NCBI GenBank assembly: GCA_002224055.1
Contig: AZLU01000039.1
Coordinates: 1-64,000 of the forward strand
Length of the DNA stretch: 64,000 bases
Origin: Pezizomycotina sp. ARF18
Taxonomy: Eukaryota; Ascomycota
Direction of reading: 5' to 3'
The notes beneath the pieces are model-generated. The model did no database searches and was not told the DNA's origin. It saw only the letters and a program-made list of their open reading frames with translations. The stretch's first letter is position 1. Each line of letters opens with the position of its first letter. Shown piece by piece: positions 35,940-48,424 of the stretch. Made by a program: the position numbers and the translations under genes.

Positions 35940-38753
35940 GATGTCATAGGAACGTTACAGCATTGCACTTTTGGGTCGTTTTGGAGCGTTTTATCCGATC
36001 GGATAGTTGGACAACGTTATTGATTCTCTCCGCGAAATCTTCGCTGACGGTGTCTATATATCTGCTATATAGTCCTATGTTAGGACACAAAAGAACCGTA
36101 ATTAATACAACGATTGAGGATAAAGCATAAAATAACCATTATGAGATTGAAAGGAATTAGAAATTAAGAATCGAAAGCGATCTTATTTGTTTATTTACTG
36201 TACATATAGTAATAATATTTGTTATCCTCTTTTACATGGGTGGTTTGAAAGGCGAGGCTGAGAACTAGCGAACTGTCGCTTGGGCTGAAGGAAAAGAAAG
36301 AAAACCTTCAAAAAAAGTTTCCTATGTTTGTATGTGAGTGTGGGTGCCCTCTAGGCGCCGAAAGGCCAATTGCATCGATCAACCCAGCCACCTGCCATAG
36401 GTGGGACCCGTATGCTGACAGTTTATATTTCCATTTCCTTCAACTCACACTGACTTCTCCTCCTTGGAGGCGCTGTACCCTAAACGCAAAGCTTCGAATA
36501 GGCAGGCTTGGAGGAGGGGAGCGAAGGGATTATATTACATTCATACAAACATGAGCGATTCTATTACTAAGACTTGATTGATATGCTAGGCTCAGTTGAA
36601 GGGAAATTTGACGATCTTAAGATTAACGCCCGGAAAGAAAAACGTAGCAGGGAAAATTTCGCGCCCGCTGGCTACGCCTTGCACCCTTGACCCGGCGTGC
36701 CTAGCCTGTTGGCGCAATCGTTCCCAGGCAAGAGCTCTTGGCCACCCGGTCAGGCGCTTTTTTTTTTTTGACGGACTCTTGGCAGTTTTCGGCAAGTGCC
36801 AGAATGGAGCGGATTTCACGAGTTTGTGGAACAGCGAATGTGTGAGAGAGATTGCCGAAGCGTCTCTAAGTCATTTGATCATGAATAATATCGCCAATAG
36901 TATTTATTGATCTCTGACCCTCTTAAGTCTTGAGTCTTAATCGGAAAATATATGCCTCTAGGCTTTTCGTGGTTAGTCTGAGTGGGTTACACACGTTTAC
37001 GTATGAGATTGCGTGTCTGTCTCTGAAGTCTTAAAAGTTTTTGATGCTTTGCTTCGAATAAAAGTTTAGCGAAATCGGAAAATAAAGGCGATCGAAAGGC
37101 TGTGTGATGCAGGAAAATGGATCCAGAAGCAGAGATTACGTTTCGTTAAACAGGAAAGGAAACTTGGCCAATGCTCATGTGCAGCTTCCCCAGGTTATAC
37201 GCAATAGTGGTCACAAATCTTCCTTAAGAGAGACCTCAAAAGTCAGTCCAGATTCTTATAAGACGCGTATTCCATTTTACGAAGATAAATTTGTCGGAAA
37301 GAACTTTCCATAACTCGCTTATAACTAAAAAGTCGGGGCTGTAGGGAAATGAGGGTTTGGAATAGATTTCAGCGCCGTTCGGTATACTGTATTTCATTTT
37401 TTCTGAAAAGGGACACACGAGAGTATAGAATATAAGAGCCGCGGAGTTTGCAGCTCATGAACGCTTTATAATGAACATCGAGCATGCTTGTAATGCTCAA
37501 ACACATTCGGGATACCATGAAACGCTTGTAAAGCTACCAGCACTGGGTTTACAGAGTTTTCGCGATCTGTAGAGAGAATAGAGAATGTAAGTACTGTCAG
37601 AACTTAAGTACGTCACAGACTACGAATATTATGCAATACGCTATCGATAACAGAGCGAATCGGCAAGACTTTCTTTTAGGTAGGAGTATAAGGCATAAGG
37701 AAGGGAAAGCTGACGCTTTTCTGAGCTCCTTCTTACCCAACGACGAATATACCAACGGTTTTCCTTGCGTATGTATATATACTCCGGTAGTTTCGGCGGA
37801 GGATCGTAAAATAACTCAACTCACACGCCCCGTTTTTTTTTTTTTTTTGTGGGACAAGGGAAAAACGGGTTGACTTGAGCAATGGAAAAAAAAGAAACTT
37901 TTGCGAGGAAAGGAAATGAGCTGCCATTTTCAGCCTCTACTGCTGCTGTCCTTCGTGGCCCCTGATAGGTTTGAGTCACTCACCCTACTCTGACAATACC
38001 ACCGTAATGTGGAGTAATAGTGGACGCGCGAAATTTCATTACGGTTGTAAACTTGTAATACACGGAGGATCGCTAAAACCCCTCGTTCTGGAAAATTAAC
38101 ACACAAAGCACATTTAATTTAGCTCTACGAAAGGTGTGTGTGTGTCTATATTTATGTACCGTTAATATTGCTCATATATTTTTTTTAGCTTTCTGGGATT
38201 AACGGGCCGGGAGTTTCTTTTTCATTGCACTTTTGTGGCAGTGATAGTGATACGGAAGGTGATTGAAAACGAGGCGGTTTTTCCCTATGCTATAACGATC
38301 CTCCCAGGCGCACTTGGGCTGTAAAAAAGCTGCCTGTTACATTATATCTATCGACCCATGTCTCACCAGGAGTCCTTTTCTGGAAACTTGACACAGTAAA
38401 CGGAACTTTAGTCTTCTTTCCTACTAAAAATAATTTAATTCTTTTCTTTTTATTCCTATTTTCACGATACTTGTTGAATTGTATACAATATGAGAAGATG
38501 AAGGGTCCAGATATTTGTATCGTTATTTATCCCTTATCTGTCCACTTTTAAGGTTTTACATAGTCATTTATCTGTCCAAAACAAAAATCACACTATCCGA
38601 GGCGAGGCCTTTAATAAGTACAACACCCAGTAGTACATTAACAAGAAACAGAAATCCTCCTTAAACATATCAGGCTTACGACGACGCATCGTGGAATGAA
38701 AAAGAAACCCGAAAGGCTTCCGAGAGCCATAATACATTTTCATATTTAAACCC

Positions 38754-38784
<31 letters not shown>

Positions 38785-38798
38785 GCAGACGACATCAA
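35940..38798. other. Gene-free stretch
   Basis: About 2.9 kb without a supported gene. A GC-rich block at about 36640-36775 ends in a T11 run and was checked for tRNA-like arms without success. A T15 run is at about 37832-37847 and a 29-nt poly(A) at about 38754-38782, directly before the next gene's start codon. The stretch 36060-36240 is A/T rich. Confidence 0.5.
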
Positions 38799-41700
38799 AT
38801 GGCGGTGTTTGGGAGTTTGGGCCGTGTAAAGTCCAAGGCGTTGGATTTACTCGGTATGAAGCAGCTAGAGCAACCGCAGTTACATGGCAATCCTACGGTC
38901 GCTGAGTGTGAGCAGCTAGCTTTTGGTCCCTCGTGGCAGTCAACCGACGGCAACGCTTCAGACGCCGCATCGGATTAATGGAAGAAATGGACGTGACGGA
39001 TAGCATCAGGAGCGGTCCTCCATCACCAATACAAATTAGCTCGAAAGCAATGGATATACTCGGAATCAACGCTCCTCCGCCGTCACCGAGGACGGCTCGC
39101 AGGCAAAGCCTGGCCATGGAGCAACTGTTGAAGTTGGAGGAGCTTATGAGGAGATGGACGACGAGGCATTCGACTCCCAGAAGCGTCAGGAGGCTCAGGA
39201 CGCCTTCGACAATTTCGCGGCCAGCGAGTTTTACAAGTTTCCGACGGAAGAATACACGTGCCGCTACTGCAGTATCAAGATCGAAGGGCTGGAACTTTTA
39301 CGGAGCATTTGTACACGACGCACAGAAAGCAGACTCACCTGGTCTGTCCGAGGGATGTAATAATAAGATCTGACGAGCGAAGGGTTCGAATGGCACATGA
39401 AGATAATGCACGATAAGACGGCTGACGCGCGGAGGATTCGGGGGAGAATGTTCTCCCGCAGCAGGTTTCAGGGGAAGAGTTGTTGGAGGTGTTGGTGAAC
39501 CCAGAGGAATCCGATCATGTTTGTCGGTCGGAACATGGGGAAGGAGAATGTTCATGGCACTCTGGCCCTTCCGAGTCCGCTATCATCGACAATATTTATC
39601 CTGACCTTTCGTTGCTCTTGAACGGGGTCGAGCCGGCGGCCGCGGCGATGTCTCCGGAAGCGGAGAACATTTTCGCAAACTCGCCAGCCCCTGAATCCCC
39701 TGACCGGCTAAATCAGAGCGAGAATGAAATTAGAGCTCTGAAGGCACTACGCGAGGAACTGGAGCAAAAATATTTTGACTATAACCACGTCCTCAAGATT
39801 GCCCCGAGCAGGACAGAATTTCACGGCCTTATTTCTGCCCTTATAGGCGAGAACAACTGCATCCTGCGATACCTAGGCGGCTTAGATCAAGCTATCGCAC
39901 AAGCTAAGGAAGTGGAGGATCGTCTAAGTGGCGTGGGGCCTAATGGTGAGCTCGCCTCCGAGGACAACGGTCTCCCACAGCTGGACGGCTACATGAATTT
40001 CTTAATCGGGAGCGAGGGTGGAGGAGGTATCTCCAGCGGCAGCGACGAGGATTTACGGTTGGATGGGCTCCGGCTCCAGCAGCGATTCAAGCGTGCATCC
40101 ATGACAGCATACGACAAATTACTACGGTCGGCGCCGTCCCAAAGTCCAGCGTTCCAAGATTTTGTTGCCTCGATCGGTGACCATGACACTCTTCTCCAGC
40201 GCGGTATCCAATGCCTCACCCTGTTCCTTTCCCACGAAACGACTTCGCTATCGATCCTGGACGTTTATAGCTTCCTGCACGTGGCGTACGCCATATCGCA
40301 GACCGAGACCGATAACCCCGCGAAATCCACGCCGGTCGAATTCCGCTGCGGTATCGATACGTTCCGTAGCTTCCTGGACGACATGAAACCGACCGACGAT
40401 TCCCCGAGCGAACGGGAGCTGTTCGATGAAATCGTAGACGTAATGTGGAACGAATTGGAATACGCTGTCGCGTGGATCGGCAAGCAGAAGAACTGGAACT
40501 GGACTTCATGCCGAGACTTCTTCGAAGGCTCAAAAATTACAAGTCGCCAGGGACCTTCTGAAGGCCGGAGCGGAAAACGATGGCGATAGCATCTTTAACG
40601 TTGACATGTCTGAACCTTCGAGTGCCGATGTACCCCCTGAACCTTCCTTTGTTAGGGAGGTTCGGGAATGGGGTGAGAGGTACGGTGAGGACATCGTCGA
40701 GATAGACGTCCGACACTACCGACAACTGCAAACGGCCCGCCAGAACAGAACTTCTCCCATGTCAGGCATTTCGCGATGGCTGGATATCGTCACCAGCTCT
40801 ATTTTCTTTATCGTCCTCGGGTTCTTACAAGGTAAATTCTTATTCCTCTACCTTTCCATGCCGATACATTTGAAGATGTGCTAACGTAAAATACATAGCG
40901 ATTCAAAATACCAATGAAGACTTTGACTACGTCCCGGAAGCTCCCTACTCCTGTCTCCTGCACCCGACCCCGGAATCCGATAAATGCTTGCTCCCCAGTA
41001 CCGCGACTATATGCTCAAATCAGGAAGAACGTGTTCACGCCTACGCTGAAGCACTACGTCGCCGACCCGCTGTCTGACATGCAATTCGTGAAGCTGCTCA
41101 GCACTGCCCTCGAACTTGTTAAGACCGGTGTCATCGGAACCATCAGGGATTTTGAGAATTACGTTCTTGGATTGCGAAAGGTTAGTTCTCACTCTTTCCT
41201 ACACTATTTACTATAGTCATTTGGGAACTAAAGACTAATTATCTACCCTTGATATAGCTCTACAACAGAAGCACTGATCAGGATACCCTCTTCGTCGCCA
41301 ACATTCTCTCGAACTGCTGGACCTGCTCCTCCGCCATCAAGGAAAACATGCCGTACCGTATCACTTCCTCCGCCAACCCGAATACGGACCGGAATACGTC
41401 GCGCAAAGAATGGACGAGGAGTACGAACAACAGGACAACGCCGAGGATGAAGACGAAACCATGCAAGACGCAGACCACGAAGTCGTCAGTGAACATTCAC
41501 CCGTCGCCAACTCCTCCGCTCCTTCCACGCCTGTTTCCCGCGTTTTCGAGACTCCCAGCCCGCGTTCTTCTACGGTACAGACGCCTCTACCGTTTCTCCG
41601 TCGTACTCGAAGCCGGATTCGCCGCCGCGGGTGAAGCAGCACCGCAGGAGAAGGTCTTCGCAGAAGGAACCGCCGCAGCCGTTGTGTGCAGCGAGGAGGG

Positions 41701-41893
41701 ATGCACCAGGACGTTTTCTAGCCAGAGTAACCTCAACCGCCACAGGATCTCGTTCCACGGCGGTTCGGGCGGTTTCCTGTGCGGAGTAGATGGGTGTGAT
41801 GTTCGTTTCACGAGGAAGGATAACGTTTATAAGCACCGCGACGTCGTCCATGGCGTTAGGCGGAAGCCGAAGAGGAAGCAACTTCGGGAGTAG
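38799..41893 (+). CDS. C2H2 zinc-finger protein with membrane segment, copy C
   Basis: About 980 residues. The ATG at 38799 opens MAVFGSLGRVKSKALDLLG. An N-terminal finger-like block reads CRYCSIKI...TFTEHLYTTH (39255-39330), then EWHMKIMHDK. A long intact frame (about 39440-40589) contains QLDGYMNFLIG, YDKLLRSAPSQSPAFQDF, the conserved block DVYSFLHVAYAISQTET and ERELFDEIVDVMWNELEYA. A hydrophobic helix SSIFFIVLGFLQ precedes an intron (40832-40898). EFENY-type block VGTIRDFENYVLGLRK precedes a second intron (41181-41257). The protein ends with two C-x4-C-x12-H-x4-H fingers (TFSSQSNLNRHR and RFTRKDNVYKHR) and a basic tail. Several single-base shifts lie before 39,440 and after 40,560. The fingers suggest nucleic-acid binding; a hydrophobic segment in the middle is odd for a nuclear factor. 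I know similar fungal proteins but no function. Confidence 0.75.
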
Positions 41894-41894
41894 A

Positions 41895-42990
41895 AAATAG
41901 ATCTCCTCTCTGATTTTTTTTTTTTTTGACAGCGTAATATATATTAATTTCTTTCGTGAAACTTTTTTTTTCTTTTTCTCTTTCTTTTCTACATTTCATA
42001 TACAACATGCATCTTACTCGGCTCTATAGGGTAAACATAATTGGAAAGAGGTCACGATGCATGATGGGGAGTTCTTTTTCTTTTTCCATTCTTTCTTTTT
42101 TTTTTTTTTTAAAAAAGTTGCATATAATTCTCTCTGGCGGTTCTCATAGTCTACAGGTTGTTCATGAGAGCATTCATATACACATTTAATGGGCGGGATA
42201 CATTGCGTTTTTGATAATTTCTCTTCTACGATACTACGATGTCATTTATAACATAGATAATGAATGTCATTTATTATAACATTTTTTGCTCCAGAAGCAC
42301 AAAGTAATAATGTTTAATAGTAATAACTTAAAACAAAACCAGTTGAGATCGTGGTCATCGCATGGGTGCGTACTTAAAGCAAGGGGTGATCGAGTCTTGC
42401 ACAATAACTGGCGAATCAGAGGTAGGAGGATTCTCGGCAGCGAGTCGATAGCTCTTCAGCCGCGAGATTGGCTGGTCGTAGGCTGGCCCTGAGGTATCGG
42501 CCTAAGTATCCATGCACGATCCTCTCACATGCCGTCACCGAGATAGCCTTCTTAACAGGTTTAGTTTCCGAAACAAGGCTTTGGAGCAGTGGCTCCGTTA
42601 GAAGTGAATATATAAGTATCGAAGACCTTAGACTCATAACATAATCCCAGAGAAGATTTACTCAGGACTTTTAAAGAGCCGGTTAATGTATTTGAACAGG
42701 CGTATAAAATTCAAGAAAATGCGCGCCTTAGCAACACCCCTGTTTGGTCGAACGCCCGGGCGTGTCGTTATCGACATCAACCTCGAAACCGAAGTCTGCA
42801 AAGTCGAGATCAAAAATGCAAATCAAATCCGGACTTACACCGCCGTGCTTCGACCAAGCGTGTTCCTTCTCTATATTGGCCCTTATAAGTTTGAAATATC
42901 CCTCGAGCTGATATCTCATGTCGTCGTTTCACTGACAAAGAAAATATATGTAGTATGGTGACACCGATGTTATCCGAGGCATTTCCCATA
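41895..42990. other. Spacer between the two zinc-finger copies
   Basis: Poly(T) tracts near 41917-41928 and 42096-42112 are followed by 800 bases with no firm gene. The 91-codon plus frame at 42686-42961 and its mirror on the minus strand show no motif; it might be a worn 5' part of copy D but I cannot align it to copy C. Confidence 0.4.
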
Positions 42991-42999
42991 TAGGCCCTA

Positions 43000-44916
43000 G
43001 ATATAACGTACGTTTAAGGTACCGCCGCAGTTCTCAAGAGCGTTTCGATCAGGCCTCACTAGCAGCTTATAAAAAGCTCGTAAATACCGCGCCTTCTCGA
43101 AGCCCTGCGTTTCAAAGTTTTGTAGCCAGAATCGCGGAACATAAGACTTTATTGCAATGCGGCTTCAACACCTTCGAACGCCTTTTAAGTCACAAATTAC
43201 CAGAGTCACTAATGGACACTTATTCATTCCTTCACATCGCCTACGCAATATCGCAGACAGGGACTTGCTCTCCGCAAGAAGCACCCCTACTAAATTTCGC
43301 TATGGGATCGAAACATTCAGAGTCTTCTCGACGATACTAAATATGAGATGCAGGGGGATGTCCGGAGTGAAAGGGAACTATTCGATGAAATTGTAGACGT
43401 CATGTGGAGCGAGATCGACTATGCATTTCGTGGATTGGGAAGAATACCATGTTGAAGTGGGAATTTATGTCCCATATGACATCGAAGGTTGAGAAACTGC
43501 TATTATCCCGGGGTTTGCTTAGAGAGGCAGCGACGGATAACAAGACAATTTCCGAGACACATCGATATCCAGATAGAGAAAAAAGGGTTCTGGATCTCAC
43601 AGAGTCCGTGGGAGACGTGGACCTTCTTCTTGCGCGAATTGCGGGGGTGGGAGCGATCGTGCGGCCGGGCAAACTGGATAGACGTGCGACGTTACCATAA
43701 CCTGAAAAATACTTGTCTGGCAAGAAACTCACGTCGTCCGCCCGATGAGTAGAAAGGTGGGAGATTGCCGCTGGTACTATAATCTTTATCGTGATCGGGT
43801 TTCTACGGAGTAAGCATACCAATTTCACGTCCTCATGATCTGAATTTTGTTTTTTTTAGCGCCACGAATCAGATTGACAAATACAAAGCTAACCTGAATC
43901 TTAGCCCTACAGAAATTCAGCGAAGCTTTTATATACACACCGAAATCGCCATATTCTTTTCTATGCTGTTCAAACGCACAGGAAGATAATTCGGTGCCAT
44001 CCGCGTATCGTAATTTTCTGGCAGAATCACGAGAAAAAGTGTTCGTTCCGACGCTTAATATACTTCGCAGAATGTCCGGCACCTGTGAAGCCTTTGATCG
44101 AGGCTGCGATCGGTTTGGCGAAGGACGGCGTTATAGAACTATACGTCATTTTGAAAATACGTACTTGGGCTTCGACTGTAAGGAAGTAATGGACTTTTTA
44201 ATTGATAAGAGCGTATATCTAGAACAAAGCTAACACCGTGTATGTAGATATTCAAACTATCACCAGATCAAGATTCTAAGGTTGTGGGTAGTGTATTATC
44301 CAGTTGCTGGACAGTTTCAAGAACCTTTGAGGAGATCTCACCGTGGAGAATCAAACCGGAGGGAGATGCGGATTATGGACCCGAGTACGTGGCTGAGAAT
44401 TACGTCTACGAATGTATCCGGTATTCACCATTCATGAACATAATAATGTCAATAACAACCGTCTTGACGACATAGAGGTTTCAGAGACACTGGTGTGGGA
44501 ATTGATCAGAAAGGTGATGTTTATATCGGCAACCAGGCAGCAGTCCATTCCATTTCAGATTTACCAAATTTACTACTCATTCAGGTCCTCTTCCTGCTGT
44601 CAAAGGCACTACAACATCCAGAGCCCTTGAGCCATTACAGCCAAGTTCTCAACCGTTACCACGGCTTAGCTCACGGCAGCCTTTTAAGCAAGACACCCTC
44701 CTGCCTTGCGAAGAACCTGGTTGCGACAAAACGTTCTCTAGTCAGAGCAACCTGAATCGTCACCGCAAATCGAATCATTCTAGGTCTAAAGCGCTTCGAC
44801 GCTTCTTGTGTCCTGAATGTGGAGCAATATTTACCAGGGAAGACAACGTGTATAAGCACCGAGATATTATGCACAAGATTCTGAGGGGTGTTAGGAAGAG
44901 GAGGAGGAGAGTTTAA
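43000..44916 (+). pseudogene. C2H2 zinc-finger protein, copy D (decayed paralogue)
   Basis: The order of blocks is the same as in copy C. AYKKLVNTAPSRSPAFQSF (43060-43130) is followed by DTYSFLHIAYAISQTGTCSP and ERELFDEIVDVMWSEIDYA (43370-43425). WIDVRRYHNLK precedes a hydrophobic helix AAGTIIFIVIGFLR and a GTAAGC donor at the same place as intron 1 of copy C. REKVFVPTLNILRRMSG and HFENTYLGF follow, then the two C-terminal fingers TFSSQSNLNRHR (C-x4-C-x12-H-x4-H) and IFTREDNVYKHR (C-x2-C-x12-H-x4-H), ending at 44916. The N-terminal finger region is absent or beyond recognition. Stops and shifts are dense in the middle, but both finger motifs keep all ligands. It is therefore a tandem duplicate that is probably a pseudogene, though consensus errors add to the damage. 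Confidence 0.65.
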
Positions 44917-45147
44917 AACTGTTGTCTCGGGTTACTTCTCAAGGTCTCGAGATCTCTCTCCCTTTTGGCTCTTCACTCACTACTGATACTTATAGCCTGG
45001 CTTTTTCCGATTGCTTGCTTTCTTGTAAATCTACTTATTTAACTAGGATCTACAAATATAGAACGACTTTCGTGACATGAAGGTGCATTAATGACCACTT
45101 GAAAGAGCCTTATAGCCACTAGTCTCACCTAGATAATATCGTTTCCA

Positions 45148-46054
45148 TTACCCGAATTTACTCTTCGGCTGCTCCTCTTTCACTCCATCAATCCAGACCT
45201 CCACCTTTTCATTATAGAAGCATACGAGGTCCGTATCATGACACTCTCCGCGATCGGATACGGGTAGTACAGATGACATCTTTATATTCCACCCCATTGA
45301 AAACGACGGAATAGTAATTCGCCTCCCTTTATAAGGACATATTGATTTAGTATCCGACGGCGGACGTAATTCCACTTCAGCGCCGTCTTGGGAACATAGT
45401 ATCGCGTAGGTAATCCAGTTTCGTGGAGGGTCACAATGGGTGAACTGCCGGTGTTCGCGATCTCTGTTCCGGAAATCTTGATAGTGATGTTTCGAGAGGA
45501 GGTTAGGGTGTCGATGCGCTTGTATGGGTCCTATACTGGAGTTAGCTATCTTGCAGGTAGTATAACAATTATGAGCTAGGAGATGAATTACCTTAGGGTG
45601 ACAGTGTATCTGCGTATCCTCTTCGAACCATGCGTCTATTTATAGCAAACGAATTACAACATTAGCAAAATTCTGCTCGCTACAATCGATCGGCCTCAAG
45701 AGAGAAAAGAAAATATGGCGACATACCCATGTCATTAAAGTTGAACCTGATGAAATCCTTCAATTCTCCCTCTAGCACCTTCTGTACGGCATCCGTCTCC
45801 TTCCCATCTACGCTAAGCTTAAGCTTTTGCACTTTACCGATACCGGAAATTTCCGCCTCCTCCGAAGTAGAGTTCAGAGATAATTTTACGTCCTGAGACG
45901 GGATGTAATACTGCGGGAAGTAGGCATGCTCCCAGACGAAATGGGCGGACGTCGTATCGGCGACCAGCTCGAAGTGTGGGCCGAAGTAAACGCGAACGCG
46001 CCGCGAGGTGGGTTCGTGATGCCCGGCGTAGGGGAATTTAAGCTTTGATGCCAT
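45148..46054 (-). CDS. Tandem DUF427 (NTP_transf_9) domain protein
   Basis: About 260 residues with two DUF427 folds. The start at 46054 gives RRVRVYFGPHFELVADTTSA and FVWEHAYFPQYYIPSQDV, the family's WE-xPxYPxYY-P signature. An intron (about 45641-45730, GTATGT...TAG) leads to a short exon AWFEEDTQIHCHPK, and a second intron (about 45537-45593) joins to DPYKRIDTLTSSRNITIKIS. The second domain reads LRPPSDTKSICPYKG, ANYYSVVFNGVEYKDV, YYPYPIAESVMIR and LVCFYNEKVEVWIDGV, ending at 45148. The SxCPYKG and CFYNEKV motifs are the most conserved points of the family. Three single-base losses are needed to keep one frame in the last exon (near 45,365, 45,265 and 45,235). The biochemical role is not established. 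Confidence 0.88.
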
Positions 46055-46059
46055 TGTGG

Positions 46060-47150
46060 AGTTTACTGGAAGCTTTAGCTAACCCGCAGGGTTATGAGGA
46101 GATGATCTGGAGAGTAGGGTAAGTTCCGAAGATAGTATAACCTGAACAATGAGACTTGCGATTGATACAATTGAGCAGACTATAGATGGAACGTTGCTTA
46201 GATATATAGCTGATAACGATAGAGCAATTTGCGGCACCGCCGGGGTGTAGTTGAATGAATTGGTAATTGCAGATGTGGGGTTTAGTAATGAGGAACAAGT
46301 TCCTGGTTTTGGTGGGGTTGTGATGTCGTGATATCATGGATAAGCTCGGCCTCTAAGACGTGTCGTATTGCGGGCACATCTATTAACGGCAGTGTCTTGA
46401 GCTAATGGACTTGGTTGCTCTAGTTTACGGACGAGCCGGACTTCCGGACGTAGTTAATAGTAACTCCTTGTTTACATTAGACGACGATTTCAAGGTTCAG
46501 TAATATTAGACATTGGGTTGATGGTCTCAAAAAATAGAGTAGTGTATTGCGATTTTATTCGGGAAAGTTACCAATGAGAAAGACTCTACGATCTGCCCAA
46601 CGATATCCGGTATGGAGGGGTACCGATAAATGATAGATACAGTCCCTATAGTCCCTAAAAGCTTTATATACGTTTAGATACAGGTTTTCTTCACATCCAT
46701 AGCTCACGATCGTGGTCCTTCTCTCTGGTTAAAATAAATGCCCCTGAAAAATTAACTTGGAGAATGGCGTACGAAAGAACTGAAGCTCGAATACGTCTTT
46801 TCTTTCTTTCTTTCTTTCTTTCTTTTGGGGGATCGCTAGAATTAAGATTATACCAATCCTGGATGAAGATGGTACCAAAAAAAGTATCCTCATATCGTCG
46901 TGAGTACCACATTAATACAAAAATGCCAAAACAGCTGGGTATATCTCGCTCTAAAACGTCTAAATTACTACCATCCTCCCTAACCGCTGTGTGGTGAAGA
47001 TAATAGGAAGGAAATATTAAGAAGTAAACAAAGAAAGAAGAGAAATGGGGGTGGTGACTTTTGGTGCTTCATGGTCAAATTAAATAAAGGAATATACAAG
47101 AAGGTAAATGGGTATGGACAAGAAGTAGAAGAAATGATGAAGATAATCCA
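46060..47150. other. Intergenic stretch
   Basis: No supported gene. A (CTTT)n microsatellite of about 25 nt lies at 46801-46826. The plus-strand frame 47071-47460 overlaps the end of the rhodopsin-like gene on the other strand and is a shadow. Confidence 0.55.
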
Positions 47151-47153
47151 GGC

Positions 47154-48420
47154 TCAGGCATATGTCCGGTACTGCTCGACAGTACTATCTCGTGTTCTCT
47201 CTACGACGATCGCCTTCGAGCGTTCCTGCGTTAATTCGTCCGTGCTATCCTTCGTGGAAGCACGTCCTCCCCCTGGACACCATCCTCAACACGGAACGTG
47301 TTTAGCTCCTTCGTCGTTCCCGCCGTCCTCTCTGGATCCGTCGTCGCGCCGGTGCGACTCCAGTAGCTACCAGTGGTGCGGCTACTGCTACCCTGCGGCT
47401 GCTAAACCAGCCGGATACGAGGCGGGCTTCGCCGCTGACAATGGCTTTAAGGGGTGGTAGGCAGACGACAAAGACGGCCCAGAATTGTTCAAAGGCCATC
47501 GTTATGCAGGCGACAGCGCCGGTGACGTAGGTGAGATTTTCGACCTGAACGACGATTGCCCAGGAGATGCAGATGAAACCGAGACTGAAGAGGGCGGTCA
47601 CACCGACGCGGCTGCGGAGCTTGAGGGCGTGGACGTGGCGGAGCATCATAATGGGAAGCAGATAAACTAAAGAAAGAAACGTTAAGTTAGGCGTTGGAAA
47701 GAATTATAGCAACGAGAAAAAATCGTAGAGAAAAGTAAAATACGTACTAGTCAAGTCCGTCGCCGTGTGCAAAGACATGATCACGATCCATGTCCAGTCT
47801 GCATTCGCGCAGTATGTGTCATCCAGCGCCCAATGCCGCGAGATAGGCCAGCAGTAAAAGATCATGATAAGGTCGTGAAGACCCAGCCTATGATTGAGAC
47901 CCAGGTCGTAATCCAGTACAGTCGCCGGAGTTTGGGCAGCGTTCTCGGAATCAATGTGTGGAAGAAGCACAGCCAAGCGAACTTGACCATGTAGAGGCAG
48001 CTGTAGTAGGTGACGTTCTCAGCATATTTCATCTATATAAAGATTCATCGATTGTTAGGAGACGTGGTTCCGTTCTGTGCTCGAGGTTAGGTAAGACGTA
48101 CCTTTCCGATAATGAGAGTCTGCGCCTTTGTGTTTCCAGGTCTTAGTGAACCTAGAGTCGTTCCACACCTGTTGAATAACTTGATACGTTGGAGTGTAGA
48201 AGTGTCTCATCGTCCAATCGGCGGCTGTCTGAAAAGCGAAGAAGATCAGGCGAGTACTACGAATCCATCCGACCAGAAAAACCTGCCTTCCGCGTCTTCT
48301 GAAAGTACAGGCGCGTACAGACTATGGGGAAAGCCAACGCCATTAAACCCCATTCCACATACTATTTCCGTGAAAAAGCGAAAGGATATATTAGCGATAA
48401 TTGCATAAATCTTTAAAATA
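47154..48420 (-). CDS. Fungal rhodopsin-domain-like integral membrane protein
   Basis: About 370 residues with seven predicted helices, like the fungal 'rhodopsin domain' proteins (no retinal lysine claimed). The N-terminal exon is uncertain; the first clear block is upstream of WTMRHFYTPTYQVIQQVWN. An intron at 48033-48101 (GTACGT...TAG) leads to YYSCLYMVKFAWLCFFHTLI, RRLYWITTWVSIIGWVFT and DWTWIVIMSLHTATDLT. The next intron, 47667-47747 (GTACGT...TAG), joins in frame to IYLLPIMMLRHVHALKLRSR and VTALFSLGFICISWAIVV, then EQFWAVFVVCLPPLKAIVSG. After two further frame changes the tail reads TGATTDPERTAGTTKELNTF and then ERTRDSTVEQYRTYA, ending at 47154. The family is large in Pezizomycotina; some members are linked to host or surface sensing, but nothing here shows a role. 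Confidence 0.78.
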
Positions 48421-48424
48421 CTTG

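Noticed and set aside
36640-36780. GC-rich block ending in T11, possible Pol III unit
   Set aside because: No A or B box in the right order and no cloverleaf.
47071-47460. 129-codon plus-strand frame
   Set aside because: Overlaps the C-terminal coding part of the rhodopsin-like gene, which continues in family-typical sequence on the other strand.
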